Source: Bradyrhizobium cenepequi
Lineage (GTDB): Bacteria > Pseudomonadota > Alphaproteobacteria > Rhizobiales > Xanthobacteraceae
NCBI RefSeq assembly: GCF_020329485.1
Contig: NZ_JAGKJI010000001.1
Coordinates: 248,001 to 312,000, forward strand
Reading direction: 5' to 3'
Length of the DNA: 64,000 nucleotides
The notes below the pieces were generated by a model, which saw only the letters and a list, made by a program, of their open reading frames with translations, ran no database searches and was not told where the DNA came from. The position numbers and the translations under genes were made by a program. How positions within the stretch are numbered: position 1 is the stretch's first letter; each line of letters opens with the position of its first letter. Shown piece by piece: positions 43,748-54,100 of the stretch.

Positions 43748-43879
43748 TCTTTGTCACAGGCTTGTCGTCTCCGCCATCCGGCCGGAAACCATAAATCCGG
43801 ATGCATCTGGACTCTTCGCTCCGCAAGCGCAATGATTTGTTCACCATAGGCTGGCGCAAAGGTCGGCGGCGGGAAAAAC

Positions 43880-43900
43880 CATGATCCAAAAAGGATCATG
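43880..43900. repeat. Short GATCATG palindrome with AAACAAA tail
   Basis: CATGATCC and GGATCATG flank a 5-nt A tract (43880-43900), and CTCAAACAAAG follows as in the longer GAGCATGATC elements. It sits 38 bp upstream of rcdA and may be a truncated repeat. Confidence 0.6.
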
Positions 43901-43938
43901 CTCAAACAAAGATTAAAAGTGGCGTGAGGGCGTTAACC

Positions 43939-44451
43939 ATGCTGGAGCGGTCGCAAAGCGATTCCGCGCTTGTTCTGTTCAGTGAGCGGCTGACCAATTC
44001 TGCGGCGTTCGGAGCCTTGTTCCGCGAGGGCATGGACCTGGTCGAGGAGACCGCCGCCTATCTCGATGGCGATGGCCGTAGCGAGGCCAAGGCGCTGGAG
44101 CGTTCCGTCAGCCTGACCTATGCGACCGAAAGCATGCGCCTGACCACCCGCCTGATGCAGCTCGCCTCCTGGCTCTTGCTGCATCGCGCGGTGAAGGAAG
44201 GCGAGATGACGCTGACCCAGGCCAATCGGGAAAAGACCAAGGTCAAGCTCTCCGCGGCCGATCCGGGCCCTGCGGAACTGATCGAGAAACTGCCGCAACA
44301 ACTGCAGGACCTGATCGCCCGCTCGATGAGCCTGCAGACGCGCGTACGCCGGCTCGACAGCACGATCCATGCGCCGCCAGCCGATCGCGCCGCGATCGGC
44401 AACCCGCTGGTGCCCCAGCTCAACCGTCTGAAGGCCGCGTTCGAGCAGTAA
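43939..44451 (+). CDS. rcdA: RcdA/DUF1465-family proteolytic adaptor
   Basis: RcdA-family proteins help deliver the cell-cycle regulator CtrA to ClpXP in alphaproteobacteria. The 170-aa helical protein has VLFSERLTNSAAFGALFREG, then MDLVEETAAYLDGDGR and YATESMRLTTRLMQLASWLL, which are the conserved DUF1465 blocks. The ATG at 43939 has a GTGAGGG-like site 8 nt upstream; a GTG at 43924 is possible. Adapter function here is inferred from family. A bidirectional terminator follows. Confidence 0.87.
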   Translation: MLERSQSDSALVLFSERLTNSAAFGALFREGMDLVEETAAYLDGDGRSEAKALERSVSLTYATESMRLTTRLMQLASWLLLHRAVKEGEMTLTQANREKTKVKLSAADPGPAELIEKLPQQLQDLIARSMSLQTRVRRLDSTIHAPPADRAAIGNPLVPQLNRLKAAFEQ

Positions 44452-44468
44452 TTCCAATGACGGCAAAC

Positions 44469-44500
44469 AAAAACGCCCCTGACCAAGCAGGGGCGTTTTC
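44469..44500. terminator. Bidirectional terminator between rcdA and rpmE
   Basis: CGCCCCTG (44474-44481) pairs with CAGGGGCG (44488-44495), with an A run on the left and a T run on the right. The convergent rcdA and rpmE genes can both end here. Confidence 0.85.
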
Positions 44501-44533
44501 GCTGAGCTGACGAGGAAAGCGCGGTTTGCGCGC

Positions 44534-44761
44534 TCAGTCCTTTTTCAGAAAGCCCGAAAACTTCTTCTGGAACCGCGACACGCGGCCGCCCCGGTCAAGG
44601 ATCTGCTGGGAGCCGCCGGTCCAGGCCGGGTGCGACCTGGGGTCGATGTCGAGCTGCAGCTTGTCGCCTTCCTTGCCCCAGGTGGAGCGCGTCTGGTACT
44701 CGGTGCCGTCGGTCATCACGACCGTAATCGTATGATAATTCGGGTGAATATCGGCTTTCAT
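44534..44761 (-). CDS. rpmE: Ribosomal protein bL31
   Basis: A 75-aa large-subunit protein: [20 protein letters not shown], then [19 protein letters not shown] and [23 protein letters not shown]. The zinc-binding CxxC pairs are missing (no cysteine), so this is the zinc-free form usual in alphaproteobacteria. The ATG at 44761 is the normal start. It is divergent from an ABC exporter. Confidence 0.97.
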   Translation of the reverse strand: MKADIHPNYHTITVVMTDGTEYQTRSTWGKEGDKLQLDIDPRSHPAWTGGSQQILDRGGRVSRFQKKFSGFLKKD

Positions 44762-44946
44762 GGCAGTTCCTTCGGCGCGTCGGCGCCCGTCGCAAATGGT
44801 CCAAAGATACGGGATTTGGGCAGCTCTATAGCGTAAGGAAACCCGCAAAACAAGCCACCGGGGATCACCGGATTAGGACTCTTCCGGATTTGCCAGCCGC
44901 TGCCGCGGGGCCTATTTGGAAAAGATAAAAACTGGTCCTTGTCCCG

Positions 44947-46806
44947 ATGAGCGCAGCCGAACAGCTTGACCACCCACCCAGCACGACGCCGCCACGCCGC
45001 GACGCGCTGCTCGAAAGCGAGGCTCTGGTCGAATCCACATTGACCGAGCCGCAAGCGAAGAGCCGCGCCAGGCTGAAGCCGCTGCTCGCGCTCGCGCCCT
45101 ATGTAGCGCGCTACCGGGGACGGGCCATCCTTGCTCTTATCTCTCTGACGGTTGCGGCGATTACGACGCTGATCGTGCCGATCGCGGTCCGGCGCATGAT
45201 CGACTTCGGCTTCACAGCCGAAGGCATCGCCATGATCAACAGCTATTTCAGCGTGATGATCGCCGTGGTGGCGGTGCTCGCCGGCGCCAGTGCGTCCCGC
45301 TACTATTTGGTCATGACCATCGGCGAGCGCATCGTCGCCGATCTCCGGCGCGACGTGTTCGCGCATCTGATCTCGCTCTCGCCCTCCTTCTTCGATTCCG
45401 CGCGCAGCGGCGAATTGGTGTCGCGCCTGACCGCCGATACCACCCAGATCAAATCAGCGGTCGGCGCCTCCGTGTCGATCGCGCTCCGTAACATGATGCT
45501 GTTTCTCGGTGCCGCTGCGATGATGGTGGTCACCAGCCCGAAACTCTCTGGCTTCGTGCTGCTCGCTATCCCGATCATCGTGATCCCGCTGGTCGCGTTC
45601 GGGCGCTGGGTGCGCCGATTGTCACGCAATGCCCAGGATACGCTCGCGGAGGCCAGCGCCTATGCCTCCGAGCTGGTCGGCGCCATCAGGACCGTGCAGG
45701 CCTTCACCAGCGAGCGCCTCGCGGCCACGCGCTTCGGCCGCGAGGTGGAGCAGGCCTATGAGGCCGCACGCAGCTCGACCGTGGCCCGCGCCGTACTAAC
45801 TCTGATCATCATCTTCATCGTGTTCTCGAGCGTGGTCGTGATCCTCTGGGTCGGTTCGCACGACGTGCTCACGGGCGCGATCACACCGGGACGGTTGAGC
45901 CAGTTCATCCTCTATACCGCCTTCGCCGCGAGCGCCCTCGGCCAGCTCAGTGAGGTCTGGGGCGAAATTTCTGCAGCGTCCGGCGCGGCCGAGCGGCTGT
46001 TCGAGATCCTGCGGGTCAAGCCGGAGATCACGGCGCCGGCCGCGCCGCGTGCGCTGCCGCAGCCCGCCCGCGGCGACGTTGCGTTCGACAATGTCAGCTT
46101 TGCTTATCCGACGCGGCGGTCCGTGAAGACCATCGACGGCGTCTCGTTCTCGGTACGATCAGGCGAAAAGGTCGCGATCGTCGGTCCCTCCGGCGCGGGC
46201 AAGAGCACGCTGTTCCATCTCTTGCTGCGCTTTTACGATCCCGCCTCGGGCACGATCTTGTTCGATGGCGTACCGATCCGGCAGGCGGACCCGAACGCGG
46301 TGCGCTCGCGCATGGCGCTGGTGCCGCAGGACACCGTGGTGTTCGCGACGTCGGCGCGCGAGAACATCCGCTTCGGCCGGCCCGGTGCAACCGATGCCGA
46401 GGTCGAGCGCGCCGCCGATCTTGCCCACGCCACCGAATTCCTCCGCCGCCTGCCTGGCGGCTTCGAGGCGCAGCTCGGCGAACGCGGCGTGACGCTGTCG
46501 GGCGGCCAGCGTCAGCGCATCGCAATCGCACGCGCGATCCTGCGGGACGCACCGCTCTTGCTGCTCGATGAAGCGACCTCCGCGCTCGATGCCGAAAGCG
46601 AGACGCTGGTGCAGACCGCGCTGGAGGAGTTGATGCGCCACCGCACCACGCTCGTCATCGCGCACCGGCTCGCAACCGTGCTCTCCTGCGACCGCATCCT
46701 GGTGATGGAGCATGGCAGGATCGTCGAGCAGGGCACCCACGCCGAGCTGGTCGCCGCCAACGGGCTCTACGCCAGGCTGGCGCGGCTCCAATTCGAGGGA
46801 GCGTAA
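44947..46806 (+). CDS. ABC exporter, MsbA/ABCB-type half transporter
   Basis: A 619-aa protein with an N-terminal six-helix ABC membrane domain (~60-350) and a nucleotide-binding domain: Walker [12 protein letters not shown], signature [16 protein letters not shown], Walker [16 protein letters not shown] and the H-loop IAHRLATV. Half transporters of this kind work as homodimers and export lipids, peptides or drugs. The first ~60 residues are hydrophilic. No partner or substrate gene is adjacent, so the cargo is unknown; lipid A or multidrug export are the leading options. Confidence 0.93.
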   Translation: MSAAEQLDHPPSTTPPRRDALLESEALVESTLTEPQAKSRARLKPLLALAPYVARYRGRAILALISLTVAAITTLIVPIAVRRMIDFGFTAEGIAMINSYFSVMIAVVAVLAGASASRYYLVMTIGERIVADLRRDVFAHLISLSPSFFDSARSGELVSRLTADTTQIKSAVGASVSIALRNMMLFLGAAAMMVVTSPKLSGFVLLAIPIIVIPLVAFGRWVRRLSRNAQDTLAEASAYASELVGAIRTVQAFTSERLAATRFGREVEQAYEAARSSTVARAVLTLIIIFIVFSSVVVILWVGSHDVLTGAITPGRLSQFILYTAFAASALGQLSEVWGEISAASGAAERLFEILRVKPEITAPAAPRALPQPARGDVAFDNVSFAYPTRRSVKTIDGVSFSVRSGEKVAIVGPSGAGKSTLFHLLLRFYDPASGTILFDGVPIRQADPNAVRSRMALVPQDTVVFATSARENIRFGRPGATDAEVERAADLAHATEFLRRLPGGFEAQLGERGVTLSGGQRQRIAIARAILRDAPLLLLDEATSALDAESETLVQTALEELMRHRTTLVIAHRLATVLSCDRILVMEHGRIVEQGTHAELVAANGLYARLARLQFEGA

Positions 46807-46831
46807 GCTCGCCACGTTTCCCAACAACAGA

Positions 46832-46932
46832 TGTCATTACCCGCGAAGGCGGTGATCCAGTATTCCAGCGACAGTGATGCGATACGGAGAAGCCGCCGCT
46901 TACTGGATGTCCCGCATTCGCCGGGCATGACA
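46832..46932. repeat. Interspersed palindromic repeat (GTCATTACCCGCGAAGG type)
   Basis: TGTCATTACCCGCGAAGGCG at one end, TCCAGTATTCCAGCGACAG inside, and GCCGGGCATGACA at the other. It fills the gap before a convergent GNAT gene. Confidence 0.75.
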
Positions 46933-46958
46933 GCGGAATTTGTGGTAGGCAATTGCCG

Positions 46959-47408
46959 TTACGGCCTCCACGCCATCTTCAATACCGGACGTCCTGACGT
47001 CGGGTTGACATCCTCGCCGGCACGCACAAAGCCGTTTCGTTCATAGAAGCGGATGGCCCGGGCATTGTCCTTGTTGACGAGCAGCTTCACGCCATCAGGT
47101 GAAAGGCGTTTGGCTTCATCGACCAGCGCGGTGGCAAGCTTCGAGCCCCAATGTGCGGGATCGACCACGAGCTGGTCGAGATAGCTGCTTCGATCGATGG
47201 TCACGAAACCGATCAGCGCATTTGCGTGCTCCGCAACAATAATGCTCGCCTTCGGCACCAGTTCGCTGCGCCAGCGCTCGCGCCACCACGCCACACGCGC
47301 ATCAAAATCGATCGTCGGATAGGCTTGCTGCCAGGTTCGCCGCCAAAGCTCGATCGCGGCGTCCTCATCCTCGGCGCGGTAGGGGCGAAGTTGAAACTCA
47401 ATCGCCAC
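46959..47408 (-). CDS. GNAT-family N-acetyltransferase
   Basis: A 149-aa acyl-CoA transferase: FQLRPYRAEDEDAAIELWRR, then IGFVTIDRSSYLDQLVVDPAHWGSKLA-type CoA-binding loop, ALVDEAKRLSPDGVKLLVNKDNARAIRFYERNGF, the usual motif A/B order. It starts at a GTG at 47408 immediately after the TAA of the OmpA-like gene, so it is translationally coupled to that operon. Substrate unknown. The glycine-rich Q/RxxGxG loop is weak, so it is a divergent member. Confidence 0.88.
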   Translation of the reverse strand: MAIEFQLRPYRAEDEDAAIELWRRTWQQAYPTIDFDARVAWWRERWRSELVPKASIIVAEHANALIGFVTIDRSSYLDQLVVDPAHWGSKLATALVDEAKRLSPDGVKLLVNKDNARAIRFYERNGFVRAGEDVNPTSGRPVLKMAWRP

Positions 47409-48437
47409 TTATCGTTCCGTCAGCTTCAATTCGATACGGCGGTTGCGCTTGTAGGCTTCCTCGGTCTGCGCGGGGTCGAGCGGCTGGAATTCGCCAAAAC
47501 CGGCGGCGACGAGCCGCTGTGCCGGCACCCCGAGCGAAACCAGATATTGAACCACCGAGATCGCCCGTGCGGCGGAGAGATCCCAGTTTGATTTGAACAC
47601 CGGGCTGTTGATCGGCCGCACGTCGGTGTGGCCGTCGACACGGAGCACCCAAGGGATGTCGCTCGGGATCTGCTTGTCGAGGTCGATCAGGGCGGCCGCG
47701 AGCTTGTCGAGCTCGGCCCGGCCTTCGGGCAGCAGCGTGGCCTGTCCGGTATCGAAGAAGACTTCCGACTGGAATACGAAGCGGTCGCCGACGATGCGGA
47801 CGTCCGGCCGGTTACCAAGGATGGTGCGCAGGCGGCCGAAGAACTCCGAGCGGTATCTCGACAGTTCCTGCACCCGCTGCGCCAGCGCCACGTTCAATCG
47901 CTGGCCGAGATCGGCGATGCGACCCTGCGATTCCTTGTCACGTTTCTCGGAGGCATCGAGCGCTTCCTCGAGCGCGGCAAGCTGGCGGCGCAGTGCGCTG
48001 ATCTGCTGGTTCAGCACTTCGATCTGCGCCAGCGCCCGCGCGGAGACCTGCTTCTCCGAGTCCAGCGCCTTGTTGAGCTCGCTCGCGCGGCCCTGAGCGT
48101 CGCTGCCGGCGCTGGCCAGGCCTTCATAGAGTCCTTTGATGCGGTCGCGCTCGCCTTCGGCCGACGCAAGCCCGGCGCGGAGCTGCGCTATCTGTTCCCC
48201 GAGGCTGAGCTTGCCGAGCTTTTCCAGCGACAGCATGTCGTTGAGCTGGGCGATCTTGGCGTTGAGCTGCTCCAGTGCCTTGTCCTTGCCGGAAACTTCC
48301 TGCGACAGGAAGAATTGCACCACCAGGAACACCGAGAGCAGGAACACGATCGACAGCACCAGTGTCGACAACGCGTCCACGAAGCCCGGCCAGTAGTTGA
48401 AGCCGGATTCACCGCGGCGAGCACGGGCGAGGGCCAT
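47409..48437 (-). CDS. OmpA-like/MotB-like peptidoglycan-binding protein
   Basis: A 342-aa protein: one membrane helix near the N-terminus with an Asp in GFVDALSTLVLSIVFLL, comparable to the proton-channel aspartate of MotB/TolR, a long coiled coil (~40-190), and an OmpA domain (FFDTGQATLLPEGRAELDKL, VDGHTDVRPI, AARAISVVQYLVSLG, RNRRIELKLTER) that binds peptidoglycan. It follows a MotA/TolQ-like gene by 13 bp. The pair should form a proton-powered envelope motor or a trans-envelope link. Not a flagellar pair, since no flagellar genes are near. Confidence 0.9.
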   Translation of the reverse strand: MALARARRGESGFNYWPGFVDALSTLVLSIVFLLSVFLVVQFFLSQEVSGKDKALEQLNAKIAQLNDMLSLEKLGKLSLGEQIAQLRAGLASAEGERDRIKGLYEGLASAGSDAQGRASELNKALDSEKQVSARALAQIEVLNQQISALRRQLAALEEALDASEKRDKESQGRIADLGQRLNVALAQRVQELSRYRSEFFGRLRTILGNRPDVRIVGDRFVFQSEVFFDTGQATLLPEGRAELDKLAAALIDLDKQIPSDIPWVLRVDGHTDVRPINSPVFKSNWDLSAARAISVVQYLVSLGVPAQRLVAAGFGEFQPLDPAQTEEAYKRNRRIELKLTER

Positions 48438-48450
48438 TCAAGCTTCTCCG

Positions 48451-49458
48451 CTAACTCTTCTCCGGCTGACGCGCGAGGCGTTCGAGCAGGCGCTTGATCT
48501 CGCGGTTCTGCTCGCCCTGGCCGTCCGCCCATTCCCGGATCATCTGTTGCTCAGTGCGCATATGCGCAACCAGCCCCTGGATCGCTTCGGCGAGATTGGC
48601 CATCGCCGCCGTGGTGCCGCGGGTTCCGGCGCCTTCCTCCACCGCGACACGCAGCCGCTCGATCGCGTGCTGCAGGTTGCCGCCACCACCTGCAGCGACG
48701 GCACCGTCGCCTCCATATTCGCGGACTGTGCTCGCGAGCCAGTCCTCGAGGTCGGTGTAGAAACGGTTCTGCGCCTGGCTCGACTGCAGGTCGAGGAAGC
48801 CGAGGATCAAGGAACCGGCGAGGCCGAACAGCGAGGACGAGAACGAGATGCCCATGCCGCCAAGCGGCGCTGCCAGGCCTTCTTTCAGCGTGTCGAACAG
48901 CGTACCGGCATCACCGCCGGCCTTCAGCCCGTCGATCACCTTGCCGACCGAGCCGACGGTTTCGATCAGGCCCCAGAAGGTGCCGAGCAGGCCGAGGAAT
49001 ACCAACAGGCCCGTCATGTAGCGCGAGATGTCGCGCGCTTCGTCCAGGCGGGTCGCGATGGAATCGAGCAGGTGCCGCATCGTCTGCTGGCTGATCGACA
49101 TCCGCCCGCTTCGCTCGCCGCCGAGAATCGCCGCCATCGGTGCCAGCAATGTCGGCCGCCGCTCGATCGCGAGCCCGGGATCGGCGATCCGGAAATTGTT
49201 GACCCATCGCACCTCGGGATAGAGCCGGATTACCTGGCGGAACGACAGGATGATACCGATCAAAAGCACGGCGCCGATCAGCGCGTTCAGCCCCGGATTG
49301 GCGAAGAAGGCGGTGATGATCTGCTTGTAGAGGACGATGCCGATCAGCGCGCACAGCACCAGAAATACCAGCATCCGCACCAGGAAAATCCGTGGAGAGG
49401 ACAATTTGCTGAGTTCGGTCTCCATGTCGGAGCGGGGAGAGGAGGGCATTGCCGGCAT
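48451..49458 (-). CDS. MotA/TolQ/ExbB-like proton-channel protein
   Basis: A 335-aa membrane protein with helices at ~28-47, 54-74, 141-165 and 195-220. The latter two match the MotA/TolQ/ExbB channel domain (SRYMTGLLVFLGLLGTFWGL, then AAPLGGMGISFSSSLFGLAG). It lacks the long cytoplasmic tail of ZorA. Together with the downstream OmpA-like protein it forms a conserved Rhizobiales pair of unclear function. Internal ATGs at 49449 and 49425 are possible starts. Confidence 0.88.
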   Translation of the reverse strand: MPAMPSSPRSDMETELSKLSSPRIFLVRMLVFLVLCALIGIVLYKQIITAFFANPGLNALIGAVLLIGIILSFRQVIRLYPEVRWVNNFRIADPGLAIERRPTLLAPMAAILGGERSGRMSISQQTMRHLLDSIATRLDEARDISRYMTGLLVFLGLLGTFWGLIETVGSVGKVIDGLKAGGDAGTLFDTLKEGLAAPLGGMGISFSSSLFGLAGSLILGFLDLQSSQAQNRFYTDLEDWLASTVREYGGDGAVAAGGGGNLQHAIERLRVAVEEGAGTRGTTAAMANLAEAIQGLVAHMRTEQQMIREWADGQGEQNREIKRLLERLARQPEKS

Positions 49459-49928
49459 GTCCGTTGCGAAAAGCCGCGTTCGGCCGCCAATATGGCACAG
49501 CGGCCATGGGAAGAAAGGTCGGAAACCGGAGTGTCACCAGAACTCCGACTGAAGCGGCGTGATCGGCTGCTTCGATACGACTGCCTCAGAACGCGGTGTG
49601 TCGGAACCTAGGGCTGGTCTCTAGAGGTTCTCCGGACAGGCCGAACCTGTCATCGGCGCGAGGTCGCGCAGCGAGTCGGGAGCTCTGCGCAGCTCTCGAT
49701 GGGCGTAATGGAATACCTACAAGCTTCGATAGAATTGCTCTCACAATCCGGTGAATCCCAGAAAGCTTTTCCAGCTCAATGTGTTCCCGTGTGTGACATT
49801 GAGCCGCCTGCCTGATGTATTGCGTCGCAGCACCCTGTTCATATCCTATGGCCGTGGGTAGCGTGGAGTCGGCAGCAGCGCCGCGCTTTGACTAATGTTC
49901 AACAATCAAACTCGGGGCGACACTGTCA
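49459..49928. other. Gene-free stretch upstream of the RND efflux operon
   Basis: I see no gene or known repeat in this 470-bp gap. Near the efflux gene there is TTGACTAATGTTCAA (49887-49901), an imperfect inverted repeat that could be an operator or promoter element. No efflux regulator gene is adjacent. Confidence 0.4.
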
Positions 49929-51140
49929 ATGTTCGGACGACGCGCACGAACGGCATGCATTCTCCTGATGCTGGCCGCTACGGCGCCAGTGCTAGCCGGC
50001 TGCGATGAGCCGACTGCCGCGAGCGCTGCGGCGGAGACGGCGCCCGAACCCGAAGTCAGCGTTGTCGTCGCCAAGCCGCAGCCGCGGGCCGTGCTGCGTG
50101 AGTTGCCCGGCCGCGTCGCCCCGACGCGCGTCGCTGAAGTCCGCCCGCGCGTTTCCGGCATCATCGTCGAGCGTCTGTTCCATCAGGGCACCGAGGTCAA
50201 GGCAGGCGATCCTCTGTATCGCATCGATCCGCGGCCGTTCGAGGTCGAGGTGCAATCGAATCAGGCCGCGCTGGCGCGCGCCAAGGCCGTGCTCGATCTG
50301 GCAACCCAGCACGCGCACCGCGTCAGGACGCTGTACAGCCAGAAGGCGATGCCCGAAGCCGAAAACGAGAAGGCGATCGCCGCGCAGCGCCAGGCCGCAG
50401 CCGATGTCACGGCTCGCGAGGCGGATCTCGCGCGCGCCAAGCTCAATCTGGATTATGCCACCATCCGCGCGCCGATCGACGGCATCGTCGGCGCCGCTCT
50501 GGTCAGCGAAGGCGCGCTGGTGGTGCAGAACGATCCGACCTCGCTTGCGACCATCCAACAGATTGATCCGATCTATGCCGACTTCACCCAGTCGGTCACC
50601 GAGCTCAACCAGCTGCGCCGCGCATTCGAGACCGGCGAGCTCGACCGCATCGCGGCTGACGCGATGAAGGTGCGCCTCGTGCAGGACGATGGCGCGCTCT
50701 ATCCGATTTCAGGCAAGCTGCTGTTCTCCGACGCCAAGGTCGACGCCTACACTGGTCAGGTGACGCTGCGCGGCGAGTTCCCCAATCCCAGGCGCGAATT
50801 GCTGCCGGGCATGTATGTGCGCGTGCTGATCGAGCAGGGTATCGACAGCGATGCGATCGCCGTGCCGCAGCAGGCGATCCAGCGTAATGGCGGCGGCGGC
50901 AGCGAGGTGTTCCTTGTGAAGGACGACGGGCACGTCGCAGTGCAGCCGGTGCGCACCGGCTCGCTGCAGAACGGGCAGGTGTTCGTGACCGAAGGTCTGA
51001 AGTCCGGCGACCGCGTCGTGGTCGAAGGCTTCCAGAAATTCGCGGCGGGCGACAAGGTCCGGCCGCAGGCGCTGACCGAAGCGGCGGATGCGTCGATCGG
51101 TGCGCAAGGGGAAAATAAAGCCGCGCAAGCGCTGCGGTGA
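49929..51140 (+). CDS. RND efflux periplasmic adaptor (MexA/AcrA-type lipoprotein)
   Basis: The 403-aa membrane-fusion subunit of a tripartite pump. The signal peptide ends in a lipobox (APVLAGC, Cys25), then come the beta-barrel/lipoyl/hairpin parts: LPGRVAPTRVAEVRPRVSG, HQGTEVKAGDPLYRIDPRPF, a coiled-coil hairpin, and TIRAPIDGIVGAALVSEGA. The pump gene follows 6 bp later. No outer membrane channel gene is in the cluster, so a shared TolC-like partner is expected. Confidence 0.94.
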   Translation: MFGRRARTACILLMLAATAPVLAGCDEPTAASAAAETAPEPEVSVVVAKPQPRAVLRELPGRVAPTRVAEVRPRVSGIIVERLFHQGTEVKAGDPLYRIDPRPFEVEVQSNQAALARAKAVLDLATQHAHRVRTLYSQKAMPEAENEKAIAAQRQAAADVTAREADLARAKLNLDYATIRAPIDGIVGAALVSEGALVVQNDPTSLATIQQIDPIYADFTQSVTELNQLRRAFETGELDRIAADAMKVRLVQDDGALYPISGKLLFSDAKVDAYTGQVTLRGEFPNPRRELLPGMYVRVLIEQGIDSDAIAVPQQAIQRNGGGGSEVFLVKDDGHVAVQPVRTGSLQNGQVFVTEGLKSGDRVVVEGFQKFAAGDKVRPQALTEAADASIGAQGENKAAQALR

Positions 51141-51146
51141 TCTGAG

Positions 51147-54100
51147 ATGCCGAGCTTCTTCATCGACAGGCCGATCTTCGCCTGGGTCGTCGCGCTCTTC
51201 ATCTGCCTGATCGGCGCGATCTCGATTCCGCTTCTGGCGATCGCGCAATATCCGATCATCGCGCCGCCCTCGATCTCGATCTCGACCAGCTATCCCGGCG
51301 CCTCGCCCGAAAACCTCTATAACAGCGTCACGCGGCTGATCGAGGAGGAGCTGAACGGCGCCAACGGCATCCTCAACTTCGAATCCACAAGCGACTCGCT
51401 GGGCCAGGTCGAGATCATCGCCAATTTCGTGCCGGGCACCGAGACCAGCCAGGCCTCGGTCGAGGTGCAGAACCGTCTCAAGCGCATCGAGGCGCGCCTG
51501 CCGCGCGCCGTGATCCAGCAGGGCATCCTGGTCGAGGAAGCCTCCAGCGCCGTGCTGCAGATCATCACGCTGAACTCAACCGACGGCAGCCTCGACGAAA
51601 TCGGCCTCGGCGATTTCATGATCCGCAATGTGCTCGGCGAAGTCCGCCGCATCCCCGGCGTCGGCCGCGCCACGCTCTATTCGACCGAGCGTTCCTTGCG
51701 CATCTGGCTCGATCCGGCAAAGCTGGTCGGCTATGGATTGACCGCCGACGACGTCAACAAGGCGATATCAGCGCAGAACGCGCAGGTCGCCTCGGGCAGT
51801 ATCGGCGCCGAGCCGGCCACGGACTCGCAACGCGTTTCAGCGCTGGTCCTGGTGAAGGGCCAGCTCTCCTCGCCGGACGAGTTCGGCGCCATCATCCTGC
51901 GCGCCAATGCTGATGGCTCGACCGTGCGCCTGCGCGATGTCGCGCGGCTGGAGATCGGCGGCCTCAGCTACCAGTTCCAGACGCGCCTCAACGGCAAGCC
52001 GACGGCGGGCCTCTCGGTGCTGATGTCGCCGACCGGCAACGCGCTGGCGACCGCAAGCGCGGTGGAAGCCAAGATGAAGGAGCTGTCGCGCTTCTTCCCG
52101 GCCAACATCACCTACGAGATCCCCTACAACATCACGCCCGTGGTGGAGGCCGCGATCGAGAAGGTGCTGTCGACGTTGGTCGAAGCCGTGGTGCTGGTCT
52201 TCATCGTGATGTTCCTGTTCCTGCAGAACATCCGCTACACCATCATTCCGACCATCGTCGTGCCCGTCGCGCTGCTCGGCGCCTGCGCCATGCTGATGCT
52301 CCTCGGCTATTCCATCAACATGCTGACCATGTTCGGCATGGTGCTGGCAGTCGGCATCCTTGTCGACGACGCCATCGTCGTCGTGGAAAACGTCGAGCGC
52401 ATCATGGCCGAAGAGGGCTTGTCGCCGAAGGAGGCGACCCGCAAGGCGATGTCGCAGATCACCGGCGCCATCATCGGCATCACGCTGGTGCTGGTCGCCG
52501 TGTTCATCCCGATGGCCTTCTTCCCGGGATCGGTCGGCATCATCTACCGCCAGTTCTCGGTCACCATGGTGGCTGCGATCTCGTTCTCCGCTCTGCTTGC
52601 GATGTCGCTGACGCCGGCGCTGTGCGCGACCTTGCTCAAGCCCGTCACCGCCGGGCACGGTCACGCGCGCAGAGGCGTGTTCGGCTGGTTCAACCGCGCG
52701 CTCGATGGCACTCGTGACGGTTACACGCGCACGGTCCGCGGAACGCTGAAGCGCACCGGGCGGCTGATGCTGATCTATGTGGCGCTTCTGGTCGGGTTGG
52801 GCTGGGGTTTCGTGCGGCTGCCCGGCGGCTTCCTGCCGGTCGACGACCAGGGCTTCATCACCACCGACGTGCAGACGCCGTCCGATTCCTCTTACGCGCG
52901 CACCGAAGCTGCGATCGAGAAGGTCGAGAAGTACTTGCTGGCGCGCTCCGCCATCGAGAATGTCACGTTCCTCACCGGCTTCAGCTTCCTCGGCCAGGGA
53001 TTCAACACCGCACAGGCCTTCATCACGCTGAAGGACTGGTCGGAACGTGGACCGAAGGATTCGGCGGCCGCGATCGTCGCCGACATCAACCGCGATCTTT
53101 CATCGATCCGCGACGCCAAGATCTCGGCGCTGCAGCCGCCGCCGATCGACAACCTCGGCAACTCCTCCGGCTTCTCGTTCCGCCTGCAGGATCGCGGGCA
53201 GAAGGGCTATGCCGCGCTCACCGCCGCCGCCGACCGCCTGGTTACCCAAGCCAATGCCAGCCCCGTGCTGCAGAAGGTCTATATCGAAGGTCTGCCGCCG
53301 GCACCGCAGATCAATCTGGTGATCGACCGCGAGAAGGCCGGCGCCTTCGGCGTCACCTTCGAGGACATCAACAACACGATCTCAACCAATCTCGGCTCGA
53401 ACTACATCAACGATTTCCCCAACCGCGGCCGCATGCAGCGCGTCGTGGTGCAGGCGGACAAGTTCACCCGCATGAATGCGGATGACATCCTGAACTACAA
53501 CGTCAAGAACAACCGCGGCCAGCTCGTGCCGTTCTCGTCCTTTGCCTCGATCGAATGGCAGCGGGGACCGACCCAGATCGCCGGCTTCAACTATTATCCC
53601 GCGGTACGCATCTCCGGCGAGGCGCGCCTTGGCTACACGTCGGGCGATGCCCTGAACGAGATGGAGCGGCTCGCCAATATGTTGCCGCGCGGCTTCGGCT
53701 ATGAATGGACCGGCCAGTCGCTGCAGGAAAAACTCTCGGGTTCGCAGGCGCCATTCCTGCTCGCCTTGTCGGTGCTGGTGGTGTTCCTTCTGCTCGCCGC
53801 GCTGTACGAGAGCTGGACGATTCCGCTCGCGGTGCTCCTGACCATACCGCTCGGCGTCACCGGCGCGGTGATCGCCGCGACCATGCGCGGGCTGGCCAAC
53901 GATGTCTATTTCACCGTCGGTCTGATCACCATCATCGGTCTTGCCGCCAAGGATGCCATCCTGATCATCGAGTTCGCGAAGGATCTGCGGGCGCATGGCA
54001 AGCCGCTGATCGAGGCAACCGTGGAAGCCTGTTCGTTGCGTTTCCGCCCGATCCTGATGACCGGCCTCGCCTTCGTGTTCGGCGTGTTCCCGATGGCGAT

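Noticed and set aside
47409..49458. Zorya-type defence (MotA/MotB-like pair)
   Set aside because: ZorA's long cytoplasmic tail and the ZorC/D or ZorE effectors are missing; the pair looks like a conserved chromosomal envelope pair.
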